Shown one piece after another: positions 16,367 through 26,100 of a DNA stretch of 35,486 bases. The position numbers were made by a program, and so were the translations under genes. This DNA comes from Dietzia aerolata. Its GTDB lineage: Bacteria; Actinomycetota; Actinomycetes; Mycobacteriales; Mycobacteriaceae. Location of the stretch: positions 1 to 35,486 of the forward strand of contig NZ_JAALDM010000032.1 in assembly GCF_014144865.1 (NCBI RefSeq), read 5' to 3'. The stretch's first letter is position 1. Every line of letters begins with the position of its first letter. The notes under the pieces are model-generated. The model was not told the DNA's origin and did no database searches. It was given only the letters and a program-made list of their open reading frames with translations.

Positions 16367-17385
16367 GTAAGAAAAAGGCAGGGGAACCCCGGTTCTCCAA
16401 CGCACTGATCGGTGCCGTCGGCATCGTGGTGATCCTCGCCCTGACCATCGGGTCGTTCATGCTCGACGCGATACCGATCGTGGGTGCCGGACCTAAATAC
16501 AAGGCCTACTTCTCGGAAGCGGCCGGCCTCAGCGACGGCAACGAGGTCCGTGTCGCCGGGGTGAAGGTCGGCGTGGTCACCGAAGTGGAGCTCGACGGTG
16601 ACAAGGTCGCCGTCGGGTTCCGCGCCAAGGACGTGTGGCTCGGCGACGACACCCGGGCCAGCATCCAGATCAAGTCTGTGCTCGGCCAGAAGTTCCTCGC
16701 ACTGACACCCGCGGGCAACAACGAGCTGGACCGCGATGACCCCATTCCGCTCGAGCGGACCGTGGCCCCGTACGACGTCGTGACCGCGTTCTCCTCGGCA
16801 GCCGAGACCCTCGACGAGATCGACGATGCCAAACTCGCAGAGAGCCTCGACACCCTCACCGATGCGATGGAAGCCTCGCCCGAGGAATTCCGCAGCGCCG
16901 TTGACGGGGTCAGCCGACTCTCGCAGACCATTTCCAGTCGCGACGAGGAACTGCGACAGCTTCTCGAGGCCACCCGGACGAGCTCCGAGATCCTGGCGGA
17001 ACGCAATGACGACTTCCGTCGCCTCATCACGGGAACCGGCCAGCTGCTCGGCGAGCTCAACGCACGTTCGGAGAGCCTCAAGCTCGTCCTGGCCGCCACT
17101 CGCGGACTGTCCGCTGAGCTCCGGATCCTCGTGGCCGAGAACGAGGCAGAGTTCGGACCGACACTGGACAGTCTTGATTCGACGCTGAGAATCCTCACCG
17201 ACCACGAAGAACAACTGAAGAAGTCGATCCACAATCTCGCCCCGTTCTACCGGCTGTACGCCAACATGCTGGGCACGGGCCGGTGGTTCGACTCCGTGGT
17301 TACCAACCTGCTTCCGCCTGGCGCGCCTGAGCCGCCCTTCTACCCGGGTGCCCGTACCCCCGCACGACTGAGTGGGATCAACTGA
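16363..17385 (+). CDS. mceC: Mce family protein MceC
   Basis: 340 residues from a GTG start that overlaps the mceB stop. Membrane helix at about 14-36 (ALIGAVGIVVILALTIGSFM), MlaD domain at about 45-125 (NEVRVAGVKVGVVTEV, SVLGQKFLALTP), and a helical arm of about 150 residues rich in Glu, Arg and Leu. It is the shortest of the six Mce proteins here and lacks a Pro-rich tail of any length. The stop and the mceD start overlap by one base (TGATG). Confidence 0.93.
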   Translation: MSKKKAGEPRFSNALIGAVGIVVILALTIGSFMLDAIPIVGAGPKYKAYFSEAAGLSDGNEVRVAGVKVGVVTEVELDGDKVAVGFRAKDVWLGDDTRASIQIKSVLGQKFLALTPAGNNELDRDDPIPLERTVAPYDVVTAFSSAAETLDEIDDAKLAESLDTLTDAMEASPEEFRSAVDGVSRLSQTISSRDEELRQLLEATRTSSEILAERNDDFRRLITGTGQLLGELNARSESLKLVLAATRGLSAELRILVAENEAEFGPTLDSLDSTLRILTDHEEQLKKSIHNLAPFYRLYANMLGTGRWFDSVVTNLLPPGAPEPPFYPGARTPARLSGIN

Positions 17386-18611
17386 TGCACAAGAAGCTTC
17401 CTTACTGGCTACTGGCACTGATCCTCGTCGTCGTCGTCGCCATCGTCTCGGTCATCTACGTCGCGGTGACGCGCATGGGTCGGACCACCATCACGGCGAC
17501 CTTCCCGTCGGCCGTCGGTATCTCCAAGGGCACCGACGTGCGGATCCTCGGCGTGACCGTCGGATCCGTCGACGAGGTCACCCCGATGGGCGACACCGTC
17601 GAGGTGAAGTTGCACGTCGACCGCGGGATCGAGATCCCCGCCGACGCCAAGGCCGTCCAGGTCACCCCGTCGGTCATCCCCGACCGCACGGTCCAGATCG
17701 TCCCGGCCTACTCCGGCGGTCCGAAAATGGAATCCGGCGCGCACATTCCGCTCGATCGCACCGCGACACCTGTCGAGGTCGACAAGCTGTACTCGTCGGT
17801 TCAGGAACTCACCGAGGCCCTCGGGCCGGACGGCGCCAACAAGGACGGTTCACTGGACCGTTTCCTGGCCTCGTCCGCAGACACGCTCGGAGAAAACGGT
17901 GCGGCGCTCGGACGCTCGATCGACGAGCTGTCCACGGCCGCCACCACCCTCGCCGATTCCAGTCAGGACATCAGCGAGACGGTGGTCAACCTTCAGTCCT
18001 TCGTCACCATGCTGGCGGAGAACGACGCCCAGGTCCGGAACTTCAACTCGCAGATGGCGACGTTCAACGCGACCGTGGCCGGACAGCGTGAGAACCTGCA
18101 GGGCGCGCTCGCGGAACTGAGCTACGCGCTCGCCGACGTCGCGCGGCTCGTGCGTGACAATCAGGACGTGATCAGGAGCAACGCCGATCGACTGGCCACC
18201 ATCAGCCAGATCACGGCGGACCAGCGTGAGGACATCGAGGAGATCCTCCTCACCGCACCGCTGGCGCTGGCCAACCTCATCAACGCCTACGACTCCGAGT
18301 CCGGCACCCTGTCGATGCGCGCGAACATTCTGGAGAAGCAGAATCCCGCCGGCCTCCTGTGCACGCTCATGAAGCTGGGCCGGCTGAATCCGGGCAATGA
18401 GATGTTCCACGAGCTCGACAACCTCCGTCGCGCCGACATCGAGGCATGTGAGGCACTCGCGCCGGAGCGCAATGCGCAGCTTCGGGCGGACAATCCAGAC
18501 TTGCCGATGGGAATCCTCCAGGGGGAGTTGAAGCAGTCCATCCCGGTGCCCGGAACAGTCCCGGGGATCAAGGGCTGGCCCATGACCCCGGCGTCCGAAG
18601 GGGGCCAGTGA
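17385..18611 (+). CDS. mceD: Mce family protein MceD
   Basis: 408 residues. The N-terminus MHKKLPYWLLALILVVVVAI gives one membrane helix (about 6-28), then the MlaD domain (about 35-115; TDVRILGVTVGSVDEV, SVIPDRTVQIVP) and a helical arm (about 130-300). The C-terminal segment has LLCTLMKLG and EACEALAPER, a cysteine pair typical of MceD proteins, then a short Pro-rich tail. It lies one base before mceE in the same operon. Confidence 0.93.
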   Translation: MHKKLPYWLLALILVVVVAIVSVIYVAVTRMGRTTITATFPSAVGISKGTDVRILGVTVGSVDEVTPMGDTVEVKLHVDRGIEIPADAKAVQVTPSVIPDRTVQIVPAYSGGPKMESGAHIPLDRTATPVEVDKLYSSVQELTEALGPDGANKDGSLDRFLASSADTLGENGAALGRSIDELSTAATTLADSSQDISETVVNLQSFVTMLAENDAQVRNFNSQMATFNATVAGQRENLQGALAELSYALADVARLVRDNQDVIRSNADRLATISQITADQREDIEEILLTAPLALANLINAYDSESGTLSMRANILEKQNPAGLLCTLMKLGRLNPGNEMFHELDNLRRADIEACEALAPERNAQLRADNPDLPMGILQGELKQSIPVPGTVPGIKGWPMTPASEGGQ

Positions 18612-18612
18612 G

Positions 18613-19893
18613 ATGAGTCAGCTCCGAAATTCCGACCGCGATAGCGGGGGACCCGGCGTCGTGGGACGTCTCGGCCGAACGGTGGGCGCGACCGCACTCG
18701 TGGCCGCGATGGCTGCCGGCTGTTCCATGAATCTCGAGGACTACACCCTTCCGGGCGGTGCCGATGTGGGGGACAACCCCATGAACGTCGCCATCCAATT
18801 CGATGACGTGCTGGACCTCGTCCTGCAGTCCTCGGTGAAGGTCAACGGTCTCGATGCGGGCCGGGTCACCGGCATCGCGCTCGCCGAGGACGGATGGACA
18901 GCGCAGGTCGAGGTGGTGATCAACGACGACGTCGACCTTCCGGAGAACGTGGAGGCGTCGATCCAGCAGACCAACCTGCTCGGTGAGAAGTTCGTCCAGC
19001 TCACCCCGCCGGAGGACGAGGAGCCGGTTGGCCAACTCGAGTCAGGCGACGTCATCCGAACCTCCAATACGCGCACGGCCACCGACATCGAGCAGGTTCT
19101 CGGGGCCCTGTCACTCCTGCTCAACGGCGGTGGCGTCGACCAGCTCCAGCCGATCGTCGAAGAGATGCGACTGCTGACAGAAGGCCGAGAGGAAGGCCTC
19201 ACCGAGTCCCTCCGCTCCGCCGAGGAGCTCATCGCCGGGCTCAACCGTCAGCGGGACAGCATCACCACCGCGATCGAGGGCGTGAACCTCATGTCCGCCC
19301 GGGCGAATGACCAGCGTGCCCAGATCCAGGCGGCACTCGACGAGTTGCCCGCCGGTGTGGCCGTTCTCGAAGAGCAGCGTCCGCAGTTCGTGGAGATGCT
19401 TCGTAAGGTCGACGCGCTGGGCCAGGTCGGCTCCGACATCTTGCTGGAGAGTCGTGAGGATCTGATCGCCGACCTGCGAGCACTGCGTCCGGTGCTGCAG
19501 TACCTCGCCAGGTCCACACCCGACCTGATCGAGTTGACCGGATTCGTCCCGACGTTCCCGTTCCCGGACGCGTCGATCGAGTCGACGGTCGGCAGCGCAG
19601 CCAACGTGTTCTTGTCGGTCGACGCCACGATCTCCGAAACGCTCCGCAATCTCGGCGCGAACCAGGGCAATCCGGTTCCGGTCTACCCGACCACCACCAG
19701 TGGTCCGTACAACGTCAATCCCGGAAACCCCTGGATCGGCGATAACGGGCCGGACCGGCGCACGACCATCGTGCTGCCGCTGCTCCCGGTCCCGCCGATC
19801 ATGGACCGAGCAGTCGACCCCCCAGAAGCGCCCGGTACCTCGGAGTTCTCCGAGAACTACCTGCCCGAACCAGGGGAGCCCGGATACCTGTGA
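18613..19893 (+). CDS. mceE: Mce family lipoprotein MceE
   Basis: 426 residues. The N-terminus ends in LVAAMAAGC, a lipoprotein signal with Cys at about residue 37, so this subunit is lipid-anchored like LprK/LprN-type MceE proteins rather than held by a transmembrane helix. The lipobox has Ala rather than Leu at -3, slightly atypical. The MlaD domain follows (about 55-130; LDAGRVTGIAL, TNLLGEKFVQLTP), then the helical arm and a Pro-rich tail from about residue 340. The signal sequence and the fifth position in the operon both support the MceE assignment. Confidence 0.93.
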   Translation: MSQLRNSDRDSGGPGVVGRLGRTVGATALVAAMAAGCSMNLEDYTLPGGADVGDNPMNVAIQFDDVLDLVLQSSVKVNGLDAGRVTGIALAEDGWTAQVEVVINDDVDLPENVEASIQQTNLLGEKFVQLTPPEDEEPVGQLESGDVIRTSNTRTATDIEQVLGALSLLLNGGGVDQLQPIVEEMRLLTEGREEGLTESLRSAEELIAGLNRQRDSITTAIEGVNLMSARANDQRAQIQAALDELPAGVAVLEEQRPQFVEMLRKVDALGQVGSDILLESREDLIADLRALRPVLQYLARSTPDLIELTGFVPTFPFPDASIESTVGSAANVFLSVDATISETLRNLGANQGNPVPVYPTTTSGPYNVNPGNPWIGDNGPDRRTTIVLPLLPVPPIMDRAVDPPEAPGTSEFSENYLPEPGEPGYL

Positions 19894-21134
19894 CCAAGAC
19901 ACTGAGAACCCAGCTCATCGTTTTCCTGGTGATCGCCGCGGTCGGCATCACCTACGTGGGAGCCAACTACGTCCGGTTGCCCTCGCTGTTCGGGATCGGG
20001 CAGTACAAGGTTTATCTCGACCTGCCCGACACCGGTGGAGTGTTCACCAACGCAGCCGTGAACTACCGGGGCACCCCGGTCGGCCGGATCGGGGAGCTGT
20101 CACTGACCGACGACGGCGTGCGGGTCGAGTTGGACCTGGATTCCAGTGCGCCCGACATCCCGGCCGACACCGTCGCCGTCGTAGCCAACCGCTCTGCCAT
20201 CGGTGAGCAGTACGTCGACCTGCGCCCCAACAGCCTGTCGGAGCCGTACCTCAAGGAGGGCGACGTCATCGCCGCCGGGGACGAGGCGCTCCCGGTCCGA
20301 GTCGAGGACCTGCTGCTGTCGGTGGACGAGCTCTCCCGATCGGTTCCGCTCGACGACCTCGAGGTCACCGTCGACGAGTTGGGCAAGGCGTTCGAGGGGC
20401 GGGGCCCACAGCTCCAGCGCCTGTCGGACTCGCTGATCCGGATCTCCGATTCCGGCATCCGCACGATGCCGCAGCTCCAGGCGCTCATCCGTGATGGTGC
20501 GACGGTGCTGGACACCCAGGCGGACCAGTCCGGCGAGATCATGAGCTTCTCGCGCGACCTGCGCGTCGTCACCGAGGCACTCCGCGACTCCGACTCGGAC
20601 ATCGAGCGACTCATCACCACGGCACCGGAGTTCGCGGACGAGACGCGGTACCTGATCGAGAACTCGGGTGAACCATTGACCCGAGCGGTGTCCAACCTGT
20701 CCGACACCATGATGACGGTGGATCCGCTCGCACCGTCCTTCAAGGTGCTGCTCCAGCTGTTGCCCGCCCTGGCCGCCGGCGGACTGTCCGTCGCCCCGGG
20801 GGACGGGACGATCCACTTCGGACTCGTGCTCGAGATGGACAACCCGACGCCCTGCACCATGGGGTACGAGGGCACCCAGGAGATCATCGACCAGATCAAG
20901 GCCACGGACCCCGCGTTCGATCCGCAGGAGCAGAACTTCCCGCCCAACTACGACGCGCACTGCACCGTACCGTTCGGTAGCCCCACCACCGTGCGTGGCG
21001 CCGAGCGTGTCGAATACGCCTACCCGGGCGTCGAGCAGCCCTGGGACACCAAGCCCAAGGTCGACCCGGACCGCCTCAATCTGTCGGTGGCTGCCGAGCA
21101 GCTCGCGGTACTGCAGGGATTGATTCCCCGGTGA
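19890..21134 (+). CDS. mceF: Mce family protein MceF
   Basis: 414 residues, last of the six MlaD-domain subunits. GTG start overlapping the mceE stop (GTGA). Membrane helix at about 7-28 (LIVFLVIAAVGITYVGA), MlaD domain at about 35-115 (AAVNYRGTPVGRIGEL, SAIGEQYVDLRP), helical arm to about 270, then a C-terminal domain with two Cys (TPCTMGY, AHCTVPFGSP) and PGVEQPWDTKPK. Its stop overlaps the GTG of the first Mam gene. Confidence 0.93.
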   Translation: MTKTLRTQLIVFLVIAAVGITYVGANYVRLPSLFGIGQYKVYLDLPDTGGVFTNAAVNYRGTPVGRIGELSLTDDGVRVELDLDSSAPDIPADTVAVVANRSAIGEQYVDLRPNSLSEPYLKEGDVIAAGDEALPVRVEDLLLSVDELSRSVPLDDLEVTVDELGKAFEGRGPQLQRLSDSLIRISDSGIRTMPQLQALIRDGATVLDTQADQSGEIMSFSRDLRVVTEALRDSDSDIERLITTAPEFADETRYLIENSGEPLTRAVSNLSDTMMTVDPLAPSFKVLLQLLPALAAGGLSVAPGDGTIHFGLVLEMDNPTPCTMGYEGTQEIIDQIKATDPAFDPQEQNFPPNYDAHCTVPFGSPTTVRGAERVEYAYPGVEQPWDTKPKVDPDRLNLSVAAEQLAVLQGLIPR

Positions 21135-21973
21135 CGCGGCGACCGGCCGATGATCCGGCCCGCCGCGCATCCGGTACCGTCGCCGCCATGAGTTCGGGGG
21201 AGAAAAGCGCTAAAGCAAGCGCCGATGACGCTGACACCGGCATAGGCGGTAGCGAGGACCGTAAGCACACCCTGCTGATGGTGTTCGCCGCCATCGTGTT
21301 GGTTGCGGGTCTGGTCGCTCTCGTCGTGTTCGGGCTGCAGTACCGGCAGGCGCGACAGGACCAGGACACCGCCAACCAGCGTGACGAGATCGTGCAGGTG
21401 GCCACGCAGGTCGTGGAGAACGCGTTCAGCTTCGACTACCGCAACGTCGACGAGTCGCTGCAAAAGCTGGCGGATTCGTCCACGGGCACGTTCCTCACGG
21501 AGCAGGAGCAGTGGGCCGAGGACGTGCGGACCCGCGTGACGGAGCAGAAGGCCGTCACCACGGCCAACGTCTCCTACTCCGCGGTCGAGGAGATGAATCT
21601 CGATGCGGGCGACGCGGCCGTCATCCTGGTCTTCACCGCTCACTCCGAGCGGGAGGGGCAGGAGGACATCACCGGCCGTCAGGCGATGCGGGTCGATCTG
21701 ACCCGGGTCGACGGCCAGTGGAAGGCCGACGCGGTCAACCAGGTCGGTGTGACGGTCCCGGTCGGCCAGTCCAGTGAGTCCGTGCAGGATATCGAGCTCC
21801 CGGATCCCGATGAGCTCTCCGGCGAGACCGGATCGGGGAGCCAGGGCTCCGGTGATGCCGACGATGACGCCGACGCCGAAGACACCGATGCCGGCGATGA
21901 CGCCGACGACGACACCGCCGAGGGGGAGGAGTCGACCACCGCGCCGGCCCCCACCACCTCCGGCGGACGCTGA
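21131..21973 (+). CDS. Mce-associated membrane protein (Mam), acidic tail
   Basis: 280 residues if started at the GTG that overlaps the mceF stop; ATG 21188 is an alternative but has no Shine-Dalgarno. A charged N-terminus is followed by one membrane helix at about 55-78 (LLMVFAAIVLVAGLVALVVF), then a NTF2-like external domain (about 95-210; NAFSFDYRNVDESLQKL). The last 60 residues are extremely acidic, with runs of Asp and Glu among Ala and Gly. Mam proteins stabilise Mce complexes; in Mycobacterium they follow mceF in the same way. The exact role of this one is unknown. Confidence 0.85.
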   Translation: MTRRPADDPARRASGTVAAMSSGEKSAKASADDADTGIGGSEDRKHTLLMVFAAIVLVAGLVALVVFGLQYRQARQDQDTANQRDEIVQVATQVVENAFSFDYRNVDESLQKLADSSTGTFLTEQEQWAEDVRTRVTEQKAVTTANVSYSAVEEMNLDAGDAAVILVFTAHSEREGQEDITGRQAMRVDLTRVDGQWKADAVNQVGVTVPVGQSSESVQDIELPDPDELSGETGSGSQGSGDADDDADAEDTDAGDDADDDTAEGEESTTAPAPTTSGGR

Positions 21974-21993
21974 GGAAGGGCAGGGATACCCGG

Positions 21994-22713
21994 ATGCCAC
22001 CCATCAAGAGGAACCAGAAGCCGTCCCAGACGCCCTCGACGCGCCGCCTCGCCGGCCACACGGGCCCCGTCCGCCCGGGGAGCGGCGGGTCAGCGGAGAG
22101 CGCGCCCGATCCGGTCTCCACGCCCAAGAGAAAAAGAAGGGGCGACGACGACAAGACCGGAGCCCGGCGAACCGCCACCGGGAGGTCGACGGTCGCCGGT
22201 GACGGGTCGTCTCGTCGTCGTCCCGGCAAAAAACTCGCCTACGCGATGCTGGCCGTCGGCGTGGCGGCAGGCGCGGCGGGCGGATTCCTGGCGACCGAAC
22301 CGGGCGTCGATGTGCCCAATCAGGCCTTCGTCGACCGCGCGGCGACCGACGAGGTCCTCACCGCGGCGATCTCGAACGTGCAGCGACTCGTGTCGATCGA
22401 CTACGAGACGCTCGACGAGTACCACGCGTCGCTGGGGGAGTTCCTGACCCCCAACCTCGTCGAGGAATTGGACAAGAACTGGCCGGCGCTGCGGGACTCT
22501 TACGAGCAGTCCGCGACGACCGTCGACGCGCGCGTCACCGAGGCCGGCGTGGCCTACCTCGAGGGCGATCGCGCGGAGGTGCTTCTGGTCCAAGAGGTCT
22601 CGATGGAACGCGAAGGCGCCGCCGCGGGCAGCACGACCGGCACCTACCAGGTCGGACTCGACAAGGTCAACGGCGTGTGGAAGCTGTCCCGGATCCCGGA
22701 TCTGCCCTCCTGA
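21994..22713 (+). CDS. Mce-associated membrane protein (Mam), basic N-terminus
   Basis: 239 residues. A long cytoplasmic N-terminus (about 1-78) is rich in Pro, Arg and Lys (PKRKRRGDDDK and similar) and likely disordered. One membrane helix follows at about 79-98 (LAYAMLAVGVAAGAAGGFL), then an NTF2-like domain (about 110-239) with VSIDYETLDEYHASLGEFL and a final VNGVWKLSRI. It lies 20 nt after the acidic Mam gene and ends the operon. The two Mam proteins share topology but not sequence. Confidence 0.85.
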   Translation: MPPIKRNQKPSQTPSTRRLAGHTGPVRPGSGGSAESAPDPVSTPKRKRRGDDDKTGARRTATGRSTVAGDGSSRRRPGKKLAYAMLAVGVAAGAAGGFLATEPGVDVPNQAFVDRAATDEVLTAAISNVQRLVSIDYETLDEYHASLGEFLTPNLVEELDKNWPALRDSYEQSATTVDARVTEAGVAYLEGDRAEVLLVQEVSMEREGAAAGSTTGTYQVGLDKVNGVWKLSRIPDLPS

Positions 22714-22775
22714 CCAGGTAATTTCGGCTGCGATGGTGGAGTTTCCGGGCTGCAGAAGGCTGTGGATCTGAGACT

Positions 22776-22809
22776 GTCCGCGCCAAATCCTTGACGAACG
22801 GGCGCGGAC
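22776..22809 (+). repeat. 9-bp inverted repeat after the mce operon
   Basis: GTCCGCGCC (22776-22784) pairs exactly with GGCGCGGAC (22801-22809) around 16 nt that include TTGACG. It may end the mce operon transcript or be an operator near a second rpoB promoter. The rest of 22714-22970 shows nothing else I can name. Confidence 0.5.
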
Positions 22810-22970
22810 CCGTCACCCTTTAGGGGCATCGGGCGTGAAGCGAGAAGCCTCGCCCGGGTGCGACGTCCCGACCGGGAGCCGATGAGGCGAGAGCCACGAG
22901 GGCAACCAGCGCAGAGACGGACGCCGCGCCACACATGCCGACAGCCTCCGGGGCTCTTCCCGTCGAGGGC

Positions 22971-22999
22971 TGGACACAGGCGCCCGTATCGACTAGATT
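22971..22999 (+). promoter_or_regulatory. Candidate rpoB promoter
   Basis: TGGACA (22971-22976, five of six bases of TTGACA) and TAGATT (22994-22999) are 17 bp apart. This is the best promoter match in the window and would start transcription near 23006, giving a leader of about 180 nt. Confidence 0.7.
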
Positions 23000-23044
23000 A
23001 GGTCGTTGCGCTGGCTGCTATTTGCCCTTAGTTTCGTCATTGAT

Positions 23045-23113
23045 GGCCCCGACCCGGTCTGACCGGGCATTTTCCGGGCCTAAACTTCATGGCGGACACG
23101 GGTGGATACCCGT
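23045..23113 (+). promoter_or_regulatory. Structured rpoB 5' leader
   Basis: The leader holds CCCGGT-CTG-ACCGGG (23053-23067) enclosed by GGCCC/GGGCC (23045-23049 with 23076-23080) and, further on, ACGGGT-GGAT-ACCCGT (23098-23113). A short TTTT lies inside the outer stem. It could act as an attenuator or an mRNA-stability element; no known riboswitch is recognised. Confidence 0.45.
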
Positions 23114-23185
23114 CGGCGGACCGCTCGCAGATACATCTGTGGTCACCGCCCGTGGTGATCACGTGAGGTGCTGGAAGGACCCATC

Positions 23186-26100
23186 TTGGCAGTCTCCCGC
23201 CAGACCACGTCAGTCTCCACCGTCCCCGGTGCGCCCCGGAGAGTTTCGTTCGCGAAGCTCACCGAGCCGTTGCCGGTTCCGGGGCTGCTCGACCTCCAGA
23301 CGGAGTCGTTCGAGTGGTTCATCGGGTCGGAGGAGTGGCAGAAGGAGGCCGCCTCGCGCGGCGTCACCAACCTCGAGGGGGGCCTGGAGTCCATTCTCAA
23401 GGAGATCTCCCCGATCGAGGACTTCTCCGGCTCCATGTCGCTCTCGTTCTCTGAGCCGTACTTCGAAGAGGTCAAGGCCTCGATCGAGGACTGCCGCGAG
23501 AAGGACCGCACCTACGAGGCGCCGCTCTTCGTCACCGCCGAGTTCGAGAACACCGAGACCGGCGAGATCAAGTCCCAGACCGTCTTCATGGGTGATTTCC
23601 CCATGATGACCGACAAGGGCACCTTCATCATCAACGGCACCGAGCGGGTCGTCGTCTCCCAGCTCGTCCGCTCGCCGGGCGTGTACTTCGACCGCTCGCG
23701 CGACAAGTCGACCGAGCGTGACGTTCACGCGGTCAAGGTCATCCCGTCGCGCGGTGCGTGGCTCGAGTTCGACGTGGACAAGCGCGACACGGTCGGCGTC
23801 CGCATCGACCGGAAGCGTCGCCAGTCCGTCACCGTGCTGCTCAAGGCGCTCGGCTGGACCACCACCGAGATCAAGGAGCGCTACGGCTTCTCCGAGATCA
23901 TGATGTCCACCCTCGAGAAGGACACGGTCGAGGACACCGACCAGGCCCTGCTCGAGATCTACCGCAAGCTGCGTCCGGGCGAGCCGCCGACCCGCGAGTC
24001 CGCCGAGGCCCTCCTGGAGAACCTCTTCTTCAAGGAGAAGCGCTACGACCTGGCCCGCGTGGGCCGCTACAAGGTCAACCGCAAGCTCGGTCTGCCGGAC
24101 CCGGAGGGCGACGCCACCACCACGCTCACGCGTGAGGACATCGCCGCCACCATCGAGTACCTCGTGCGGCTCCACGCCGGCGAGAGCTCGATGCAGATCG
24201 AGGGCGGCCGTGAGGTCCCCGTCGAGGTTGACGACATCGACCACTTCGGTAACCGTCGCCTCCGCACCGTCGGTGAGCTGATCCAGAACCAGGTCCGTGT
24301 CGGCCTGTCCCGCATGGAGCGCGTCGTCCGCGAGCGCATGACCACGCAGGACTCCGAGGCGATCACCCCGCAGTCGCTCATCAACATCCGGCCCATCACC
24401 GCGGCGCTGAAGGAGTTCTTCGGAACCTCCCAGATGTCGCAGTTCATGGACCAGAACAACCCGCTGTCGGGCCTGACGCACAAGCGTCGTCTCTCGGCGC
24501 TGGGCCCCGGCGGCCTGTCGCGTGAGCGCGCCGGCCTCGAGGTGCGAGACGTCCACGCGTCGCACTACGGCCGCATGTGCCCGATCGAGACCCCTGAGGG
24601 GCCGAACATCGGTCTCATCGGTTCGCTCTCGGTGTACGCCCGCGTCAACCCGTTCGGCTTCATCGAGACCCCGTACCGCCGCGTCGTCGACGGCGTCGTC
24701 ACCGACCAGGTGGACTACCTGACGGCCGACGAGGAGGACCGCTACGTCGTGGCGCAGGCCAACTCCGAGCTCTCGCCGGAGATGACCTTCGTCAACGACC
24801 GCGTCCTGGTGCGTAAGAAGCATGGTGACGTCGAGGTCGTCGAGGCCGCGGACGTCGACTACATGGACGTGTCGCCGCGCCAGATGGTCTCCGTCGCCAC
24901 CGCGATGATCCCGTTCCTCGAGCATGACGACGCCAACCGTGCCCTCATGGGTGCGAACATGCAGCGTCAGGCCGTGCCGCTGGTGCGGTCCGAGTCGCCG
25001 CTCGTCGGCACCGGCATGGAGCTGCGTGCCGCCGTCGACGCCGGTGAGGTCATCGTCAACAACCGCGCCGGCATGGTCGAGGAGGTCTCCGCGGACTTCA
25101 TCACCGTCATGGACGACGACGGTGGCCGCGAGACCTACCGCCTGTCGAAGTTCGCGCGCTCCAACCAGGGCACCTGCTCCAACCAGAAGCCGATCGTCGA
25201 CGAGGGAGACCGCGTCGAGGCCGGCCAGGTTCTTGCTGACGGACCCTGCACCGAGGACGGTGAGATGGCCCTGGGCAAGAACCTGCTCGTGGCGATCATG
25301 CCGTGGGAGGGCCACAACTACGAGGACGCGATCATCCTCTCGCAGCGCCTGGTGGAGGAGGACGTCCTGACGTCCATCCACATCGAGGAGCACGAGATCG
25401 ACGCCCGCGACACCAAGCTGGGCGCCGAGGAGATCACCCGCGACATCCCCAACGTCTCCGACGAGGTCCTCGCGGACCTGGATGACCGTGGCATCGTGCG
25501 CATCGGCGCCGAGGTCCGTGACGGCGACATCCTGGTCGGCAAGGTCACCCCGAAGGGCGAGACCGAGCTCACCCCGGAGGAGCGTCTGCTCCGCGCGATC
25601 TTCGGCGAGAAGGCGCGCGAGGTTCGCGACACCTCGCTCAAGGTGCCCCACGGTGAGTCCGGCAAGGTCATCGGTGTCCGCGTGTTCTCGCGTGACGACG
25701 AGGACGATCTGCCCCCGGGCGTCAACGAGCTGGTCCGTGTCTACGTGGCGCAGAAGCGCAAGATCCAGGACGGCGACAAGCTCGCCGGCCGCCACGGCAA
25801 CAAGGGCGTCATCGGCAAGATCCTCCCGGCGGAGGATATGCCGTTCCTGCCCGACGGCACGCCCGTGGATATCATCCTGAACACGCACGGTGTCCCGCGT
25901 CGTATGAACATCGGCCAGATCATGGAGACCCACCTCGGTTGGCTGGCCAAGGCCGGCTGGGAGGTGCCGCGTGAGGCGGACGGCTCCCTGCCCGAGTGGG
26001 CCGCCAAGCTGCCGGAGCAGATCCACCGCGTCGAGCCCGACACGAACACCGCCACCCCTGTGTTCGACGGTGCCGCGGACACGGAGATCACCGGCCTGCT

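Noticed and set aside
23168-23185. GTG 23168 as the rpoB start
   Set aside because: TTG 23186 has a well-spaced GGAAGGA, which lies inside the longer frame; the longer form remains possible.
22935-23606. Open frame through the rpoB leader and 5' end
   Set aside because: It overlaps rpoB in another frame and gives a Ser/Arg/Pro-rich shadow peptide.
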